A model generated the notes under the pieces. That model was not told the origin of the DNA. It ran no database searches and saw nothing but the letters and a program-made list of their open reading frames with translations. Source: Chrysemys picta bellii (Eukaryota > Chordata > Testudines > Emydidae). Taken from it: 64,000 nt of DNA. Shown here in pieces: positions 11,991-22,592 of the stretch (position 1 is the stretch's first letter; each line of letters opens with the position of its first letter). Position numbers and translations under genes: made by a program. The stretch is taken from assembly GCF_011386835.1 (NCBI RefSeq), contig NC_088791.1, positions 51,789,498-51,853,497 on the forward strand, given 5' to 3'.

Positions 11991-12400
11991 AGTTTCCAAC
12001 ACCAATTTTGGTTTACTGATTTCTGATTCAACACTTTGTTTATTTACCAAGCAAGATCTTAACACAGTCCTTGAGTTAACAAACTATGTCAAATTCAAAG
12101 CAAAGTTTTTCTCGTCCCATGCTCTCAACAGTCTTAGTGACCAAACTTCTTAGGCCATGACCCCTTCTTCTGTTTAATGGATGCTTCATTTGTCCCTTCT
12201 TGTGCACTGAATCAATGGACAGAGAGTGAGAGAGAGACAGACAGGGGTGTCTTGGGGTGTCTGCCCCTTCTTTTTATAGTCTGGTCCCCTCTTTGAGAAC
12301 CATTTCCAGCTGGCAACCAGAACCCTCACCCCCCACAACCCAACCCTCTGCCTCAGCCCTGAGCCCCCTCCCACAATCCAAACCCCTCAGCCCCCCCCCC
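11991..12400. other. Unassigned DNA
   Basis: No gene is recognised. There is a purine run (GAGAGTGAGAGAGAGACAGACAG near 12219-12243) and a C-rich stretch ending in a poly-C run just before 12401. Confidence 0.4.
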
Positions 12401-14156
12401 ATGAATTTTGTTATGTGCACCAATATGGAAGTGACGTGTGACATCACGTCCATAAGAACATAAGAATAGCCATACGGGGTCAGCCCAAAGGTCCATCCAG
12501 CCCAGTAACCTGTCTACCGACAGTGACCAATGCCAGGTGTCCCAGAGGGAGTGAACCTAACAAGTAATGATCAAGTGATCTCTCTCCTGCCATCCATCTC
12601 CACCCTCTGACAAACAGAGACTAGGGACACCATTCCTTACCCATCCTGGCTAATAGCCATTAATGGACTTAACCTCCATGAATTTATCCAGCTCTCTTTT
12701 AAACCCTGTTATAGTCCTAGCCTTCACAACCTCCTCAGGCAAGGAGTTCCACAAGTTGACTGTGCGCTGTGTGAATAACTTCCTTTTATTTGTTTTAAAC
12801 CTGCTGCCCATTAATTTCATTTGGTGGCCCCTAGTTCTTATATTATGGGAACAAGTAAATAACTGTTCCTTATTCACTTTCTTCACACCACTCATGATTT
12901 TATATACCTCTATCATATCCCCCCTTAGTCTCCTCTTTTCCAAGCTCTTTAATCCCTCCTCCTATGGGACCCGTTCCACACCCCTAATCATTTTAGTTGC
13001 CTTCTCTGAACCTTTTCTTATGCCAGTATATCTTTTTTGAGATGAGTAGACCACATCTGTACCCAGTATTCAAGATGTGGGCATACCATGGATTTATATA
13101 AGGACAATAAGATATTCTCCGTCTTATTCTCTATCCCCTTTTTAATGATTCCTAACATCCTGTTTGCTTTTTTGGCTGCCACTGAACACTGAGTGGATGT
13201 CTTCAGAGAACTATCCACTATGACTCCAACATCTCTTTCCTGATTAGTTGTAGCTAAATTAGCCCCCATCATATTGTATGTATAGTTGGGGTTATTTTTT
13301 CCAGTGTGCATTACTTTACATTTATCCACATTAAATTTCATTTGCCATTTTGTTGCCCAATCTCTTAGTTTTGTGAGATCTTTTTGAAGTTCTTCAGAGT
13401 CTTGGTCTTAACTATCTTGAGCAGTTTAGTATCATCTGCAAACTTTGCCACCTCACTGTTTACCCCTTTCTCCATATCATTTATGAATAAGTTGAATAGG
13501 ACTGGTCCTAGGACTGACCCTTGGGGAACACCAATAGTTACCCCTCTCCATTCTGAAAATTTACCATTTATTCCTACCCTTTGTTCCCTGTCTTTTAATC
13601 AGTTCTCAATCCATGAAAGGATCTTCCCTCTTATCCCATGACAACTTAATTTATGTAAGAGCCTTTGGTGAGGGACCTTGTCAAAGGCTTTCCGGAAATC
13701 TAAGTACATTATGTCCACTGAATCCCCCTTGACCACACATTTGTTGACCCCTTCAAAGAACTCTAATGGATTAGTAAGATGTGATTTCCCTTTACAGAAA
13801 CCATGTTGACTTTTGCCCAATTTATGTTCTTCTATATGTCTGACAATTTTATTCTTTACTATTGTTTCAACTAATTTGCCTGGTACTGACGTTAGACTTA
13901 CCGGTCTGTAATTACCCGGATCACCTCTAGAGTCCTTTTTAAATATTGGCATTACATTAGCTATCTTCCAGTCATTGAATACAGAAGCTGATTTAAAGGA
14001 CAGGTTACAAACCATAGTTAGTAGTTCCACAATTTCACATTTGAGTTCTTTCAGAACTCTTGGGTGAATGCCATCTGGTCTTGGTGACTTGTTACTGTTA
14101 AGTTTATCAATTAATTCCCAAACCTCCTCCATATTGGTGCACATAACAAAATTCAT
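12401..14156. repeat. Palindromic element split by a CR1 insertion
   Basis: A 28-bp sequence at 12401-12428 (starting ATGAATTTTGTTATGTGCAC) is repeated exactly in inverted orientation at 14129-14156. Between them lies a complete-ended CR1 3' fragment. The left arm runs on into GTGACGTGTGACATCAC, itself a small palindrome that looks like the original centre. The simplest reading is one foldback element of about 75-80 bp into which the CR1 copy integrated just past the centre. The perfect 28/28 match argues for a young element. Confidence 0.8.
12447..14128 (-). mobile_element. CR1 LINE, 5'-truncated, reverse transcriptase to 3' end
   Basis: Read on the minus strand, 14120-13599 encodes the CR1 RT fingers and palm (NSNKSPRPDGIHPRVLKEL, NYRPVSLTS, then MYLDFRKAFDKVPH, whose D is a catalytic residue). 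13341-13018 encodes the thumb and beyond (NVDKCKVMH, then a YKSMVCPHLEY-like block). 12943-12650 encodes the C-terminus (LWNSLPEEVV). The 3'UTR ends at 12447 with the reverse complement of CATAAGAACATAAGAATAGCC. Frameshifts separate the three blocks, including across the region holding the FADD box, so the copy is dead. It is inserted in the palindrome at 12401-14156. Confidence 0.92.
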
Positions 14157-14178
14157 TCTGCACATAGGTGGGAAAAAT

Positions 14179-14392
14179 TAGAGGGAACACTGATTGGGGG
14201 GGCTCACCAGAAGTGGCAACATCCCCCTCCCTCAGCTCCTAGGTGGAGGCGTGGCCAGGCAGCTCTGCGCACTGCCTCCGCCCTGAGTGCTGGCTCTGCA
14301 GCTCCCATTGGTTAGGAACCGTGGCCAATGGAAGCTGCAGGGGTGGTGCCTGCAACCTGAGGCAGAACTGCCTGGCTACGCCTCGACCTAGG
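14179..14392. repeat. GC-rich inverted-repeat MITE
   Basis: 14238-14267 (CCTAGGTGGAGGCGTGGCC...) pairs with 14362-14392 (...GGCTACGCCTCGACCTAGG) with about three mismatches over 30 bp. An inner pair, GCAGCTCCCATTGG and CCAATGGAAGCTGC, gives inverted CCAAT boxes like those in the other MITEs here. The right end abuts the next MITE at 14391. Confidence 0.65.
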
Positions 14393-14509
14393 GTGACCAG
14401 ATGTTCTGATTTTATAGGGACAGTCCCGATTTTTGGGTCTTTTTCTTATATAGGCTCCTATTATCCCCCACCTCCATCCTGATTTTTCACATTTGCTGTT
14501 CGGGCACCC
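14391..14509. mobile_element. Short AT-rich MITE (GGGTGACCAGATG family)
   Basis: The element starts GGGTGACCAGATGTTCTGAT, contains TATAGGGACAGTCCCGATTT and TTCTTATATAGGCTCCTATT, and ends CTGTTCGGGCACCC. The ends are imperfect inverted copies of each other, with TA on the left side. I recognise it as a dispersed turtle family; superfamily is uncertain. There is no coding capacity. Confidence 0.6.
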
Positions 14510-14870
14510 AACTGCTTCCTAGGAGCTGAGGGAGGGGATGTTGCAGCTTCCGGGGAGGTATGGAGCCAGGTAGGGAGCCTATCAGCCCTGCCAACCCTCC
14601 CCCCTGCCCCAGCACCAGCAGGGGTCCCGGGCTGCGTGCTGCTGCCCCCCCCCGAACCCGCAGTGCCCCCCAGGTCCCCCTCCAGTACCCACGATGCCTC
14701 TGGGCTGCCCCCCTGAGCACCTGCGGTACCCCCGGGCTGCCCCCCCCCCAAGATTTACTTAGGGGTATGTAGTACAAGTCATGGACTGGGCACAGGCTGT
14801 GAATTTTTGTTTACTGCCCGTGACCTGTCCATGACTTTTACTAAAAATACCCGTGACTAAAAGGTAGCCT
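14510..14870. other. C-rich unassigned DNA
   Basis: C-rich, low-complexity stretch (CCCCCCCCGAACCC and similar). Proline/glycine-rich ORFs on both strands are compositional. The segment 14780-14870 (CATGGACTGGGCACAGGCTG...CCTGTCCATGACTTTTACT) looks like the end of another short dispersed repeat. Confidence 0.35.
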
Positions 14871-14874
14871 TAGC

Positions 14875-15590
14875 CATAACTGACATGCTATATGCAGACA
14901 ATAGGCCACAGTACATCACAGCAGAATTAAAACGGTTCAGTACTAAATGGAAACTTAAACACAAGATATCTTCCCTTGGGTACCCACAAAGCACTGAGAA
15001 GGCAGAGTCAGCAGTAAAGACCGGCAAGAGACTGATGACAAAGGAAAACAGACAGAGGAAAGGATCCCTACCTGACAATGGACAGGGTACAGAAACAGTT
15101 AAGATAATGCCAAGCTAGGCAGGCAGCCCGCTACAATAAAGGAGCCAAGGACCTGAGGCTTCTATGCACAGATGAACAGGTCTGGGTCGAACCATCAAAT
15201 AGCCACACGAAGATATGGCAAAAGGCAACAGTCCAAACTAAAGTTGGACACAGGTCATATGAGGTAGCTAAGCTACAGTCTCTGGACAGCTAAACTACAG
15301 TCTCCGGAGAGGAAACTGAGGACAATGGTGTACTACTGGCAGACAGCTGATATACTCAGACAAGGCCAAGACCAGGAGGACTTAGAAAAAGCCTCAGCCA
15401 TCATTTGGCCTGATGTAGGAGAGTCAGAAAAAATGTGGCTCAAGAGCAATAAAGAGAACCAACAGGACACCATCCAACAGAATGAAGATAGCAATAGGGT
15501 GGATGCAACTTCCCCACCAGTAGTCATAACACAAACAAGAAGTAAGAGACTGCTTCAAAGACCAGCATATTTGAAAGTCTCTGAGACCTA
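14875..15590 (+). pseudogene. Ty3/Gypsy-type pol remnant: integrase C-terminal part
   Basis: 14885-15118 encodes the end of an integrase core: DNRPQY (the second catalytic Asp block, with G changed to R), then HKISSLGYPQ and KAESAVK, which holds the catalytic Glu. 15325-15591 carries the pol C-terminal signature TRSKRLLQRPAYLK. In-frame stops lie between the two parts, so it is dead. The order integrase, TRSxR..RPAYL, LTR fits the 3' end of a Ty3/Gypsy retrotransposon whose upstream gag, protease and RT are missing. The LTR that follows (from about 15.62 kb) supports this. Confidence 0.75.
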
Positions 15591-15618
15591 GCAGACAGCA
15601 AGGGGCTGGCAATAAAGT

Positions 15619-16219
15619 CATGTCCCTACAGTTGGCATGTCACCAAATGTTTGCATAAAAAACACAATAATTGTTGAAAGGAAAGATATAGCAACCAGCA
15701 TGGAAATAGGAGGGAGCAGGGCAGACTGTAAGAGGGAAGAGTTTGGAGGATGCACCAGGGAGCTTGTCTCTGTGCGCCTGGCTTGAATGCTAATTGCAGT
15801 TGTAGCATCTCTATAACTCACGGATCGGCAAACTTTGGCACGCGACCCATCAGGGAAATCTTCTGGCAGGCCAGGACGTTTGTTTACCTGCAGCGTCCGC
15901 AGGTTTGGCCGATCGCAGCTCCCACTGGCTGCGATTCACCGTTTCAGGCCAATAGGAGCTGCGGGAAGCGGCGTCCAGCACATCTCTCAGCCCGCGTTGC
16001 TTCCCACAGCCCCTATTGGCCTGGAACAGTGAACGCAGCTAGTGGGGGCTGCGATTGGTCGAACCTGTGGATGCTGCAGATAAACAAACCGTCCCAACCC
16101 GCCAGCGGATTTCCCTAACAGGCTGGGTGCCAAAGGCTGCTGATTCCTGCTATAACTAGTTCTCTTAATAAAGAACTGGTTTAGTTTTAAAAATATGTTA
16201 TCCAGCACATGGTAAATGA
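15619..16219 (+). mobile_element. Ty3/Gypsy 3' LTR, interrupted by MITE
   Basis: This follows the pol remnant directly and shares blocks with the LTR fragment at 7640-7830, including the polyadenylation region CTTAATAAAGAACTGG near 16165. A MITE with its own target duplication occupies 15811-16157. The exact LTR ends and the polypurine tract are not resolved. Confidence 0.6.
15811..16157. mobile_element. hAT-type MITE with perfect 8-bp TSD
   Basis: The element (15819-16149) begins CACGGATCGGCAAACTTTGG and ends CCAAAGGCTGCTGATTCCTG. It is flanked by perfect CTATAACT repeats (15811-15818 and 16150-16157). It is a GC-rich near-palindrome of the same family as 1400-1736 and 10855-11189. It sits inside the Gypsy LTR, so it inserted after the retrotransposon. 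Confidence 0.92.
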
Positions 16220-16526
16220 AACAAAAGGTTTCACTTTATTATCAAGAATTTAAAATTTGCTTTCCAGAGAGGCTTGCATTTTATATTTTAAAGCTTCCAG
16301 CGGTTCTTTAATGGACAGCTCTCCTGATGTGGAAGTGGGGGGAGGATCAGTACCTTCTGCAGTAGCTGTGCTCACACTTCATTTTTAGCATATATATCTA
16401 TATCTATCCATATTTATGTATAATGTATGTTGCTTAGGTCTTCCTCATTCTCTGACAATTCAGGCAGTTCACGGTACTGAATCAGCTATTTAATAGAAAC
16501 AATGTTGAAATAGGGGAGGCAGTGTA

Positions 16527-16915
16527 GCCTACTGCAGAGGCTCTCAACCTTTTTGGTTCTGAGTCCCCCCCAACATGCTATAAAACTTCATGGCCCACCT
16601 GTGCCCCAATAATTGTTTTTCTGCATATCCAGTAGATTAAAATCCAGAGCAGGCGTTGGGGGGTAGCAAGCAGGGCAATTGCCCGGGACCCCACGCCACA
16701 AGGGACCCCACAAAGCAGAGTTACTTGGGTCGGGCTCAGGCTTTGGCTTCAGCTCCAGTCCCAGGCAGTGGGGCTCAGGCTTTGGCTTTCTGTCTTGGGT
16801 CTTAGTGAGTCTAATGCTGGCCCTGCTCTCTGGTTTATTTTGGCGGATTGTCTGAAACCTGCTCATGGCACCCCGGAGGGATGCTGACCCCTAGTTGAGA
16901 GCTGCTGACCTACTG
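16527..16915. mobile_element. hAT-type MITE (CTCTCAACC family) with TSD
   Basis: The element (16535-16907) begins CAGAGGCTCTCAACCTTTTT and ends CTAGTTGAGAGCTGCTG, inverted ends of one family. Flanking 8-mers GCCTACTG (16527-16534) and ACCTACTG (16908-16915) match at 7 of 8. It is non-coding; the minus-strand ORF with repeated KPKPE is a by-product of repeated GGCTTTGGCTTC units. Confidence 0.85.
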
Positions 16916-16950
16916 GATATAACATTTAGGGTTATCACCTTTGAAATGCA

Positions 16951-16974
16951 CACAAAAAAAAAAAAAAAAAAAAA
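16951..16974 (+). repeat. Poly(A) run
   Basis: An uninterrupted A run of about 24 bases follows CACAC. No retrotransposon body is clearly attached on its left. Confidence 0.8.
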
Positions 16975-17415
16975 AGGCACCCGCCCCAAGGCAAGCCTGC
17001 TGCAGCCCCAACCACAAGGCAACTCTGGAAACCCACCAACCCCCAGCTTTAACCGCCACTTATAGTATCTAGAGAGATAACACATATAGATAAGATTGCT
17101 AACATTAACATCACAAGTCTCCTCACTTTCCTGTGATGCAGAATCCTGTTGCGCGCACACACACATGTGGTGCACTTGCGTGTTGGTGGGCAGACAGCTG
17201 CTGTATTTTCAACAGTTTTGATCTGTTATTGCTTAAATTGCAGCAGTGGGAAGGAATACTACAGCACCTTTAGATGGACACACAAACTTTTAATATTAGA
17301 TATCCCAGTGTATTGTGATAGTAATGCAAATCTTTAGACCCACATAAAAATATCCTGGCAGATTATTTCTCAGGCAACTGGCAAATCAATAAAAAAAAAC
17401 CCAGGCAGGTCAAAT

Positions 17416-17875
17416 ACTAGCCATGTGGTAACCCTAGGAACACTAGATGAGGACGCTGGAGACCTGGGTTTTATTCCAAGTACTGCCACTATGTGGCAGG
17501 GGTGTACACAGGAATAAAAATTTGGCTGCTTTTGGAGGGAAACTTTGTGTCTCTCAGCCAGAGGAGCTGTCTCTCTTCCCCCGTGCCCACCCCCTCCCTT
17601 CTCAGGGCTGGAGGAGCTGTCATCTCCCACCCCAGTCTGGCTGGAGCTCACTCTCCTCATCCTGGTGGAGTTCGGTACCCCCACTGATTTTTTTGGGGGG
17701 GCTATGCCATTGCTTGCCCCCCCTTGCACATGCCCCTACTGCCTGGGTTTTATTCCCACAAACCCATTTATCTGTTCATTCCCTTCCACAACTGTAAAAT
17801 GTGGATGATACTTAACTCCTTGCAAAGTGTTTGGAGGTTTACTGAAGAAAAGCACTATTTACTATATTAAAAAAA
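17416..17875 (+). repeat. MIR-like SINE with an internal insertion
   Basis: The left part (17450-17490) reads GGAGACCTGGGTTTTATTCC, the MIR core. The right part (17790-17870) reads ACTGTAAAATGTGGATGATA then TGCAAAGTGTTTGGAGGTTTAC, the MIR 3' part. A C/G-rich block of about 250 bp starting near CAGGGGTGTACACAGG (17498) separates them and ends near 17745. It is probably a later MITE insertion, but I could not define its duplication. Confidence 0.5.
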
Positions 17876-18540
17876 TTGGTGACAACTTAGAACAAAGGTG
17901 TCATACACTACTACTGGTAAGAGGCTAAGACTTACAACTTGATCTGAGCCACCTGCAAAAAGGTTAATAGCTTTGAAATGTGGAAAGGAGCAGTGCCCAC
18001 CACTAATAGCTCAGTAACATGCAAACATAGAGAGCTCTGGCTGCGTGCTGGGTCCCTTGCCACACCCACCCACCCCGAATTCTGCTTCATAGTAAGCCTG
18101 AACTGTTTGGCCAGCTGGCCACACTAGGGCCTTGTCAGGTGTGTGGGGACAGGCACATGAAGAGAGCATTCTAGGTGAACACTCTGTTATGGGAATTGAA
18201 TGACAAGGTCAGCGAAAGCCCCTGTAGCCAAATATTTTCCACAGATGCATGCTGCAGTGCAAGGGCCTGTCCTGTTTGCTACAGCATGAGCCAAAGCGTG
18301 TGGCAGGATAAACAAGCCTCTGCTTACACTGCCACGCATTTTCCTGGCTGCGCTGGCCGGGAGCCTGCTGGCTGCAGCAGGTTTCCTGTTTGGGGGGGAA
18401 CTGTGGGGCTGGCAGGCCCCAGGACGCAGAGTTAGCTGGGGACTGCCTCTGTCCCCATCCTGTACTGTGAGAGGCTTCTCCACCTCGCCCCTTGCTCGCT
18501 CCTCTCCAGCTACCGCCTGATACCAGCACCTGCACCGCAG
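17876..18540. other. Unassigned DNA upstream of CpG island
   Basis: No gene or repeat is recognised. GC content rises toward 18.5 kb. Overlapping ORFs on both strands at 18175-18550 reflect composition. Confidence 0.4.
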
Positions 18541-19140
18541 TGCTGGTCACGTGAGCGAGGACAGTCGGTTCACCAACCCTGCGACCCCACCCCTCTGGAG
18601 GGCACGTGTCACGCGCACGTAACGAGCGCGTCCCCGCAGCCCCGCGTCAGTGGCTCGTTCAAACTGGGAGCGCTGAAAACTTGCGGTAAGTGGCGCCGCG
18701 CGGGGATGAGGGTGAAGAAAGCGACGGCAGCCTGGAAGGATCAGAACACTCTGGGCCGCCAGCGGCGCGCATTGTGTGTGTGTGTGTGTGTGTGTGGGAG
18801 GGGGAATGGAGTCAGGAAGCCGGCCACTGAGGGGGCTGTTTGTTCCTTTAGATAGGCGGGGAGGGAGCGGAGTTCCCGAGGGGGCTTTCGGGTGAGAACA
18901 TTCGGTGGGGGAAGGGCCCCAAGGGGGCGGAGGCCGCGAGGTGCGTGGCGCTGCGGCTATAGTAATAACCGGGGAAAGCCGCTCCCTCAACTCAGCTGCG
19001 CTCACAGCGCCTTGGCCAGGCGCGGTGCTCGCTCCGTTCGAGCGCTCGCCGCGGCGGGGGGCGGCGTGGTCCCGCGGCAGAAACCCGGGAGCGGCTGTAG
19101 CCCAACGGCCCCCACTCTCGCTCCTAGGCACTAGCAAGCG
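18541..19140 (+). promoter_or_regulatory. IMMP2L: CpG island, probable IMMP2L promoter
   Basis: This is a block of about 600 bp with dense CpG, standing out from the CpG-poor DNA on both sides, as at vertebrate housekeeping promoters. It contains the palindromic E-box TCACGTGA at 18547-18554, another CACGTG at 18603-18608, ACGCGCACG, and a (GT)n run at 18774-18796. A strong splice donor lies at 18686. The next recognisable gene downstream on the + strand is IMMP2L exon 2. The link is inferred from position: a broadly expressed mitochondrial gene with a non-coding first exon would have such a promoter. Minus-strand transcription from the same island cannot be excluded. Confidence 0.6.
18600..18685 (+). 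other. IMMP2L: Candidate non-coding exon 1 of IMMP2L
   Basis: GAAAACTTGCG|GTAAGTGGC at 18675-18694 is a near-consensus 5' splice site (GT at 18686-18687) in the middle of the CpG island. The exon would end at 18685; the transcription start is not determinable and the given start is only indicative. IMMP2L translation begins in the exon at 56451, so exon 1 would be untranslated. The implied intron 1 is about 37.8 kb. Confidence 0.4.
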
Positions 19141-19534
19141 CATTGAAATAACAACCCAGCGTCACGCTTACACGTTACTGGCAGCGGGGGAGGGTAACGC
19201 TTAGAAGGTGACCTGGAAATAAATTGTCTTGACAAATGGTTTTATTATGTGATTTCCCACCTACACGCCACGGGAGAATTTTCTTAAGGACCGAGTCCAA
19301 CCCGAGCAAAATTGGCCTCTTCTCCTGCACAGCGTATCAGAAAGTTTAGTCTGCCGCGAACATTTGGAGAGCGCGGCCTGTCTGGTCTGGAGACACCTTC
19401 AGGAGGAGGCGAGTCTTGCAAAGTATCCGACTACAGGTGGTGAGACTCAGCTCATCCTAATCACTGGCAGAAGCACAGGTGCTACAGTGTATCAAACAGT
19501 AGCGGTCGGAGTGGCATGTTCCCTGTGATCTTCG

Positions 19535-19752
19535 ATATACTGCAGTGGTCCTCAAATTTTGTACTGGTGACCCCTTTCACGTAGCAAGCCTCAGAGTGCG
19601 AACCCCTTTATAAATTAAAAACACTTTTAAATATGTTTAACACCATTATAAATGCTGGAGGCAAAGCGGGGTTTAGAGTGGAGGCTGACCGCTTGTGACC
19701 CCCCCCCCCACATAACCTCGTGACCCCCAGTTTGAGAACCCCTGATAAACTG
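19535..19752. mobile_element. hAT-type MITE (GTTCTCAAACTG family) with TSD
   Basis: The element (19543-19744) begins CAGTGGTCCTCAAATTTTG and ends CCCCAGTTTGAGAACCCCTG. Flanking 8-mers ATATACTG (19535-19542) and ATAAACTG (19745-19752) match at 7 of 8. It contains a block of CACTTTTAAATATGTTTAAC shared, inverted, with the copy at 22601-22802. Confidence 0.88.
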
Positions 19753-20146
19753 CTCGTCTTTGAGAGGTCATTTTTGTGCTGGTCCCCTCCTTTCTTGCCA
19801 GCATATTGTGGTGTTGCTGCAGCCTGTTGGAGTATACAGCCAATTCATAGGAAGTCCCGTAAGTGGGATTTTTAAGAATACATCCCAAAGGGTACAAAAC
19901 CCAGGGAGAACTTCAGAAGTGTTCTATATATTTAAAAACAACCCTGCCACTAATCTGACTCCCCCTCCTTGCTGACAGGAGCAAGTCTCTAGTAGTTGTT
20001 ATGTCACAGCAGGACCCCTCCCATCCTTTGAGTTTCTCTGCCACTTACCCTGTTAGGATTCCTTCTTCGTGTTTGACGTCTCTCTCAGAAAAAAATCCAG
20101 TAAGTGTTTAAAGCCAGAGTTGGAGGGGAAAGGAAGAAAGAGCAAG

Positions 20147-20396
20147 CAAGAGACCAGAAAAAAAGAAGAACAGGAGGACTCGTGGCACCTTAGAGACTAA
20201 CAAATTTATTAGAGCATAAGCTTTCGTGGACTACAGCCCACTTCTTCGGATGCATCCGAAGAAGTGGGCTGTAGTCCACGAAAGCTTATGCTCTAATAAA
20301 TTTGTTAGTCTCTAAGGTGCCACAAGTCCTCCTGTTCTTCTTTTTGCGGATACAGACTAACACGGCTGCTACTCTGAAACTTTTCAAGAGACCAGA
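20147..20396. mobile_element. Penelope-like 3' tail, palindromic insertion with 12-bp TSD
   Basis: 20160-20252 and 20253-20345 are inverted copies of each other, 93 bp per arm with a single mismatch and no spacer (centre within GGATGCATCC). The right arm continues into GCGGATACAGACTAACACGG to about 20384. The insertion is bounded by the exact 12-bp direct repeat CAAGAGACCAGA (20147-20158 and 20385-20396). The right arm carries the same tail found after the GIY-YIG ORF at 40.8 kb. The structure is a head-to-head duplicated Penelope 3' end that inserted as a unit. Confidence 0.85.
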
Positions 20397-20584
20397 TGCT
20401 GTCATGTTGAGGTATCCTCTGTTTGCTATGGTTCAGTGAGACACATTGATTAGAGCAGTGGAGTCTGACAGAACAGTTGCCACCTGTAGAGGAGGCAGCA
20501 TTAAGAATACCCAGCATTAGAAGAACAATACAGAAATAGCATTATTTTAATTGGAAAATGGCCTTCATGATGGGGATGTTTTAA

Positions 20585-21985
20585 CAAGGGGCTCTTGTGA
20601 CTCTTCCCTAACAAATTATGTTCATCTATGTGTCTGACAATTTTGTTCTTCAGTTTGCCCGGTACTGAAGTCAGGCTTACCGACCTGCAATTGCTGCGAT
20701 AACCTCTGGAGCCATTTTTAAAAATTGACGTCAAATTAGCTATCCTTCAGTCATTTGGTACAGAAGCTGATTTAAATGATAAGTTACAGACTACAGTTAG
20801 TAGTTCTGCAGTTTCACATTTGAATTCCTTCAGAACTCTTGGTGAATACCATCTGGTCCTGGTGATTTATTACTGTTTAGTTTATCAATTTGTTCCAAAA
20901 CCACCTCTACGGACACCTCAATCTGGGACAGTTCCTCAGATTTGTCACCTAAAAAGAATGGCTCAGATTTGGGAATCTCCCTAACATCCTCAGCTGTGAT
21001 GACCGATGCAAAGAATTCATTTAGATTCTCCACAATGGCCTTATCATCCTTGAGTGCTCCTTTAGCATCTCGATCATCCAGTGACCCCACTGGATGTTTA
21101 GCAGGCTTCCTGCTTCTGATGTACTTACATTTTTTTTTTGCTATTACTTTTTGAGTCTTTGGCTAGCAGTTCTTCAAATCCTTTTTGGCCTTCCTAATGA
21201 TATTTTTAGACCTAATTTGCTAGAGTTTATGCTTCTTTCTACTTTCCTCACTAGGATTTAACTTCCACTTTTGAAAAGATTCCTTTTTGCCTCTCACTGC
21301 TTTTACTTTGTTGTTTAGCCATTGTGGAACTTTTTTGGTTCTCTTACTATGTTTTTTAATTTAGGGTATACATTTAAGTTGAGCCTCTGTTATGGTGTCT
21401 TTAAAAAGTTTCCATGCAGCTTGCAGGGATATCACTTTTTGTGCTGTACCTTCTAATTTCTGTTTAACTAACCTCGTGTTTTTGTGTAGTTCCCCTTTCT
21501 GAAACTAAATGCTACAGAGTTGGGCTGCTATGGTATTTTCCATTTTATTAATTTTTTTTATTTTAATAGTCTCTGTAATTTCTTTGAGCATTTCACAGTC
21601 ACTATCACCATTCTGGTCAGGTGGTCAGTAATATATCCCTTCTGCTATATTTTTATTATTCCAGTATGGAATTACTATCCATAGGGATTCTATGGTACAA
21701 TTTGATTCATTTAAGATTTTTACTTAATTTGATTCTATGCTTTCTTTCAAATATAGTGCCACTCCCCCACCAGCACGACCTGTTCTGTCCTTCCAATATA
21801 TTTTGTACCCTGTATTATTATGTCCCATTGATTATCCTCATTCCACCAAGTTTCTGAGATGCCTATTATATCAATATCTTCATTTAATACGAGGCACTCT
21901 AGTTCACCCATCTTATTATTATTTCCTTGAGAGTTTCACTTAACCTTAGACCCTTTGTTTCTGGAGGATCCATGTAGGTGCATGT
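20585..21985 (-). mobile_element. CR1 LINE: endonuclease to reverse transcriptase
   Basis: On the minus strand, 21960-21860 encodes the start of the APE-type endonuclease (NEDIDIIGISETWW, including the catalytic Glu). 21090-20830 encodes the linker and RT start (LNSNKSPGPDGIH). 20734-20585 continues with the RT SLTSVPGKL block. Many stops and frameshifts make it a fossil. The 3' end is missing, so this is an internal fragment rather than an ordinary 5' truncation. Confidence 0.85.
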
Positions 21986-22592
21986 AATGACATTCTTCAG
22001 TCCTTTTATTGTTGCCTGTGACAAAGTTTCAAAGCATACTTCTCTTGCTACTGCAATAACAAAGCACGCAAGGGGGCAGATCCTCAGCTGCTCTATATAT
22101 TTTAATAGGCCTATGACAGTTTACATGAGTAGAGGATCAGTCCCTAGGTGTAGTGGTGGCATAAATTATTCGTAATTTTTTGTTTCCTCTGCAGTAAATT
22201 TTACAAACATAACATTGTACAGTTAGAATGTGAAAAGAAAAATAGCAATTAGACTTTGAATAAAAGAGGCTTGCAAAATAAGAAAAGAAGAAACCTCACA
22301 GGGATTTGCAGAATAAAATAGCAGAATGATTGATCTGAGAGGCTTTGGAATTAGCTTTGCTGCTCCAGCCTGCATCCAACATCTGTAATTCTTTAAAACT
22401 AAACAACATAACTACTACCATTATCAGATTTTCAGTCTTTTAAGTTATTTTACTCAATTTTTAAATGTTAAATCATTTTGCATAATTTTTATGTGGCTAT
22501 TTACAGAAATGTACAATATTCGGTTGGATAAATTACTATATATTGTATGCAGAAGTGAGAAATATCCAGCTCTATATTAAGCATTGTATAGT
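21986..22592. other. Plain intronic DNA
   Basis: AT-rich with no ORF of note and no recognised repeat. Confidence 0.4.

Noticed and set aside
1..18540. 3' exons of DOCK4, the expected upstream neighbour of IMMP2L
   Set aside because: No frame in this part resembles DOCK protein sequence. In mammals the gap between the two genes is large, so absence is expected.
18547..19143. 198-codon minus-strand ORF over the CpG island, with overlapping + strand ORFs
   Set aside because: GC-rich composition keeps several frames open. The protein is Pro/Arg/Ser-rich, includes a translated GT repeat and has no domain.
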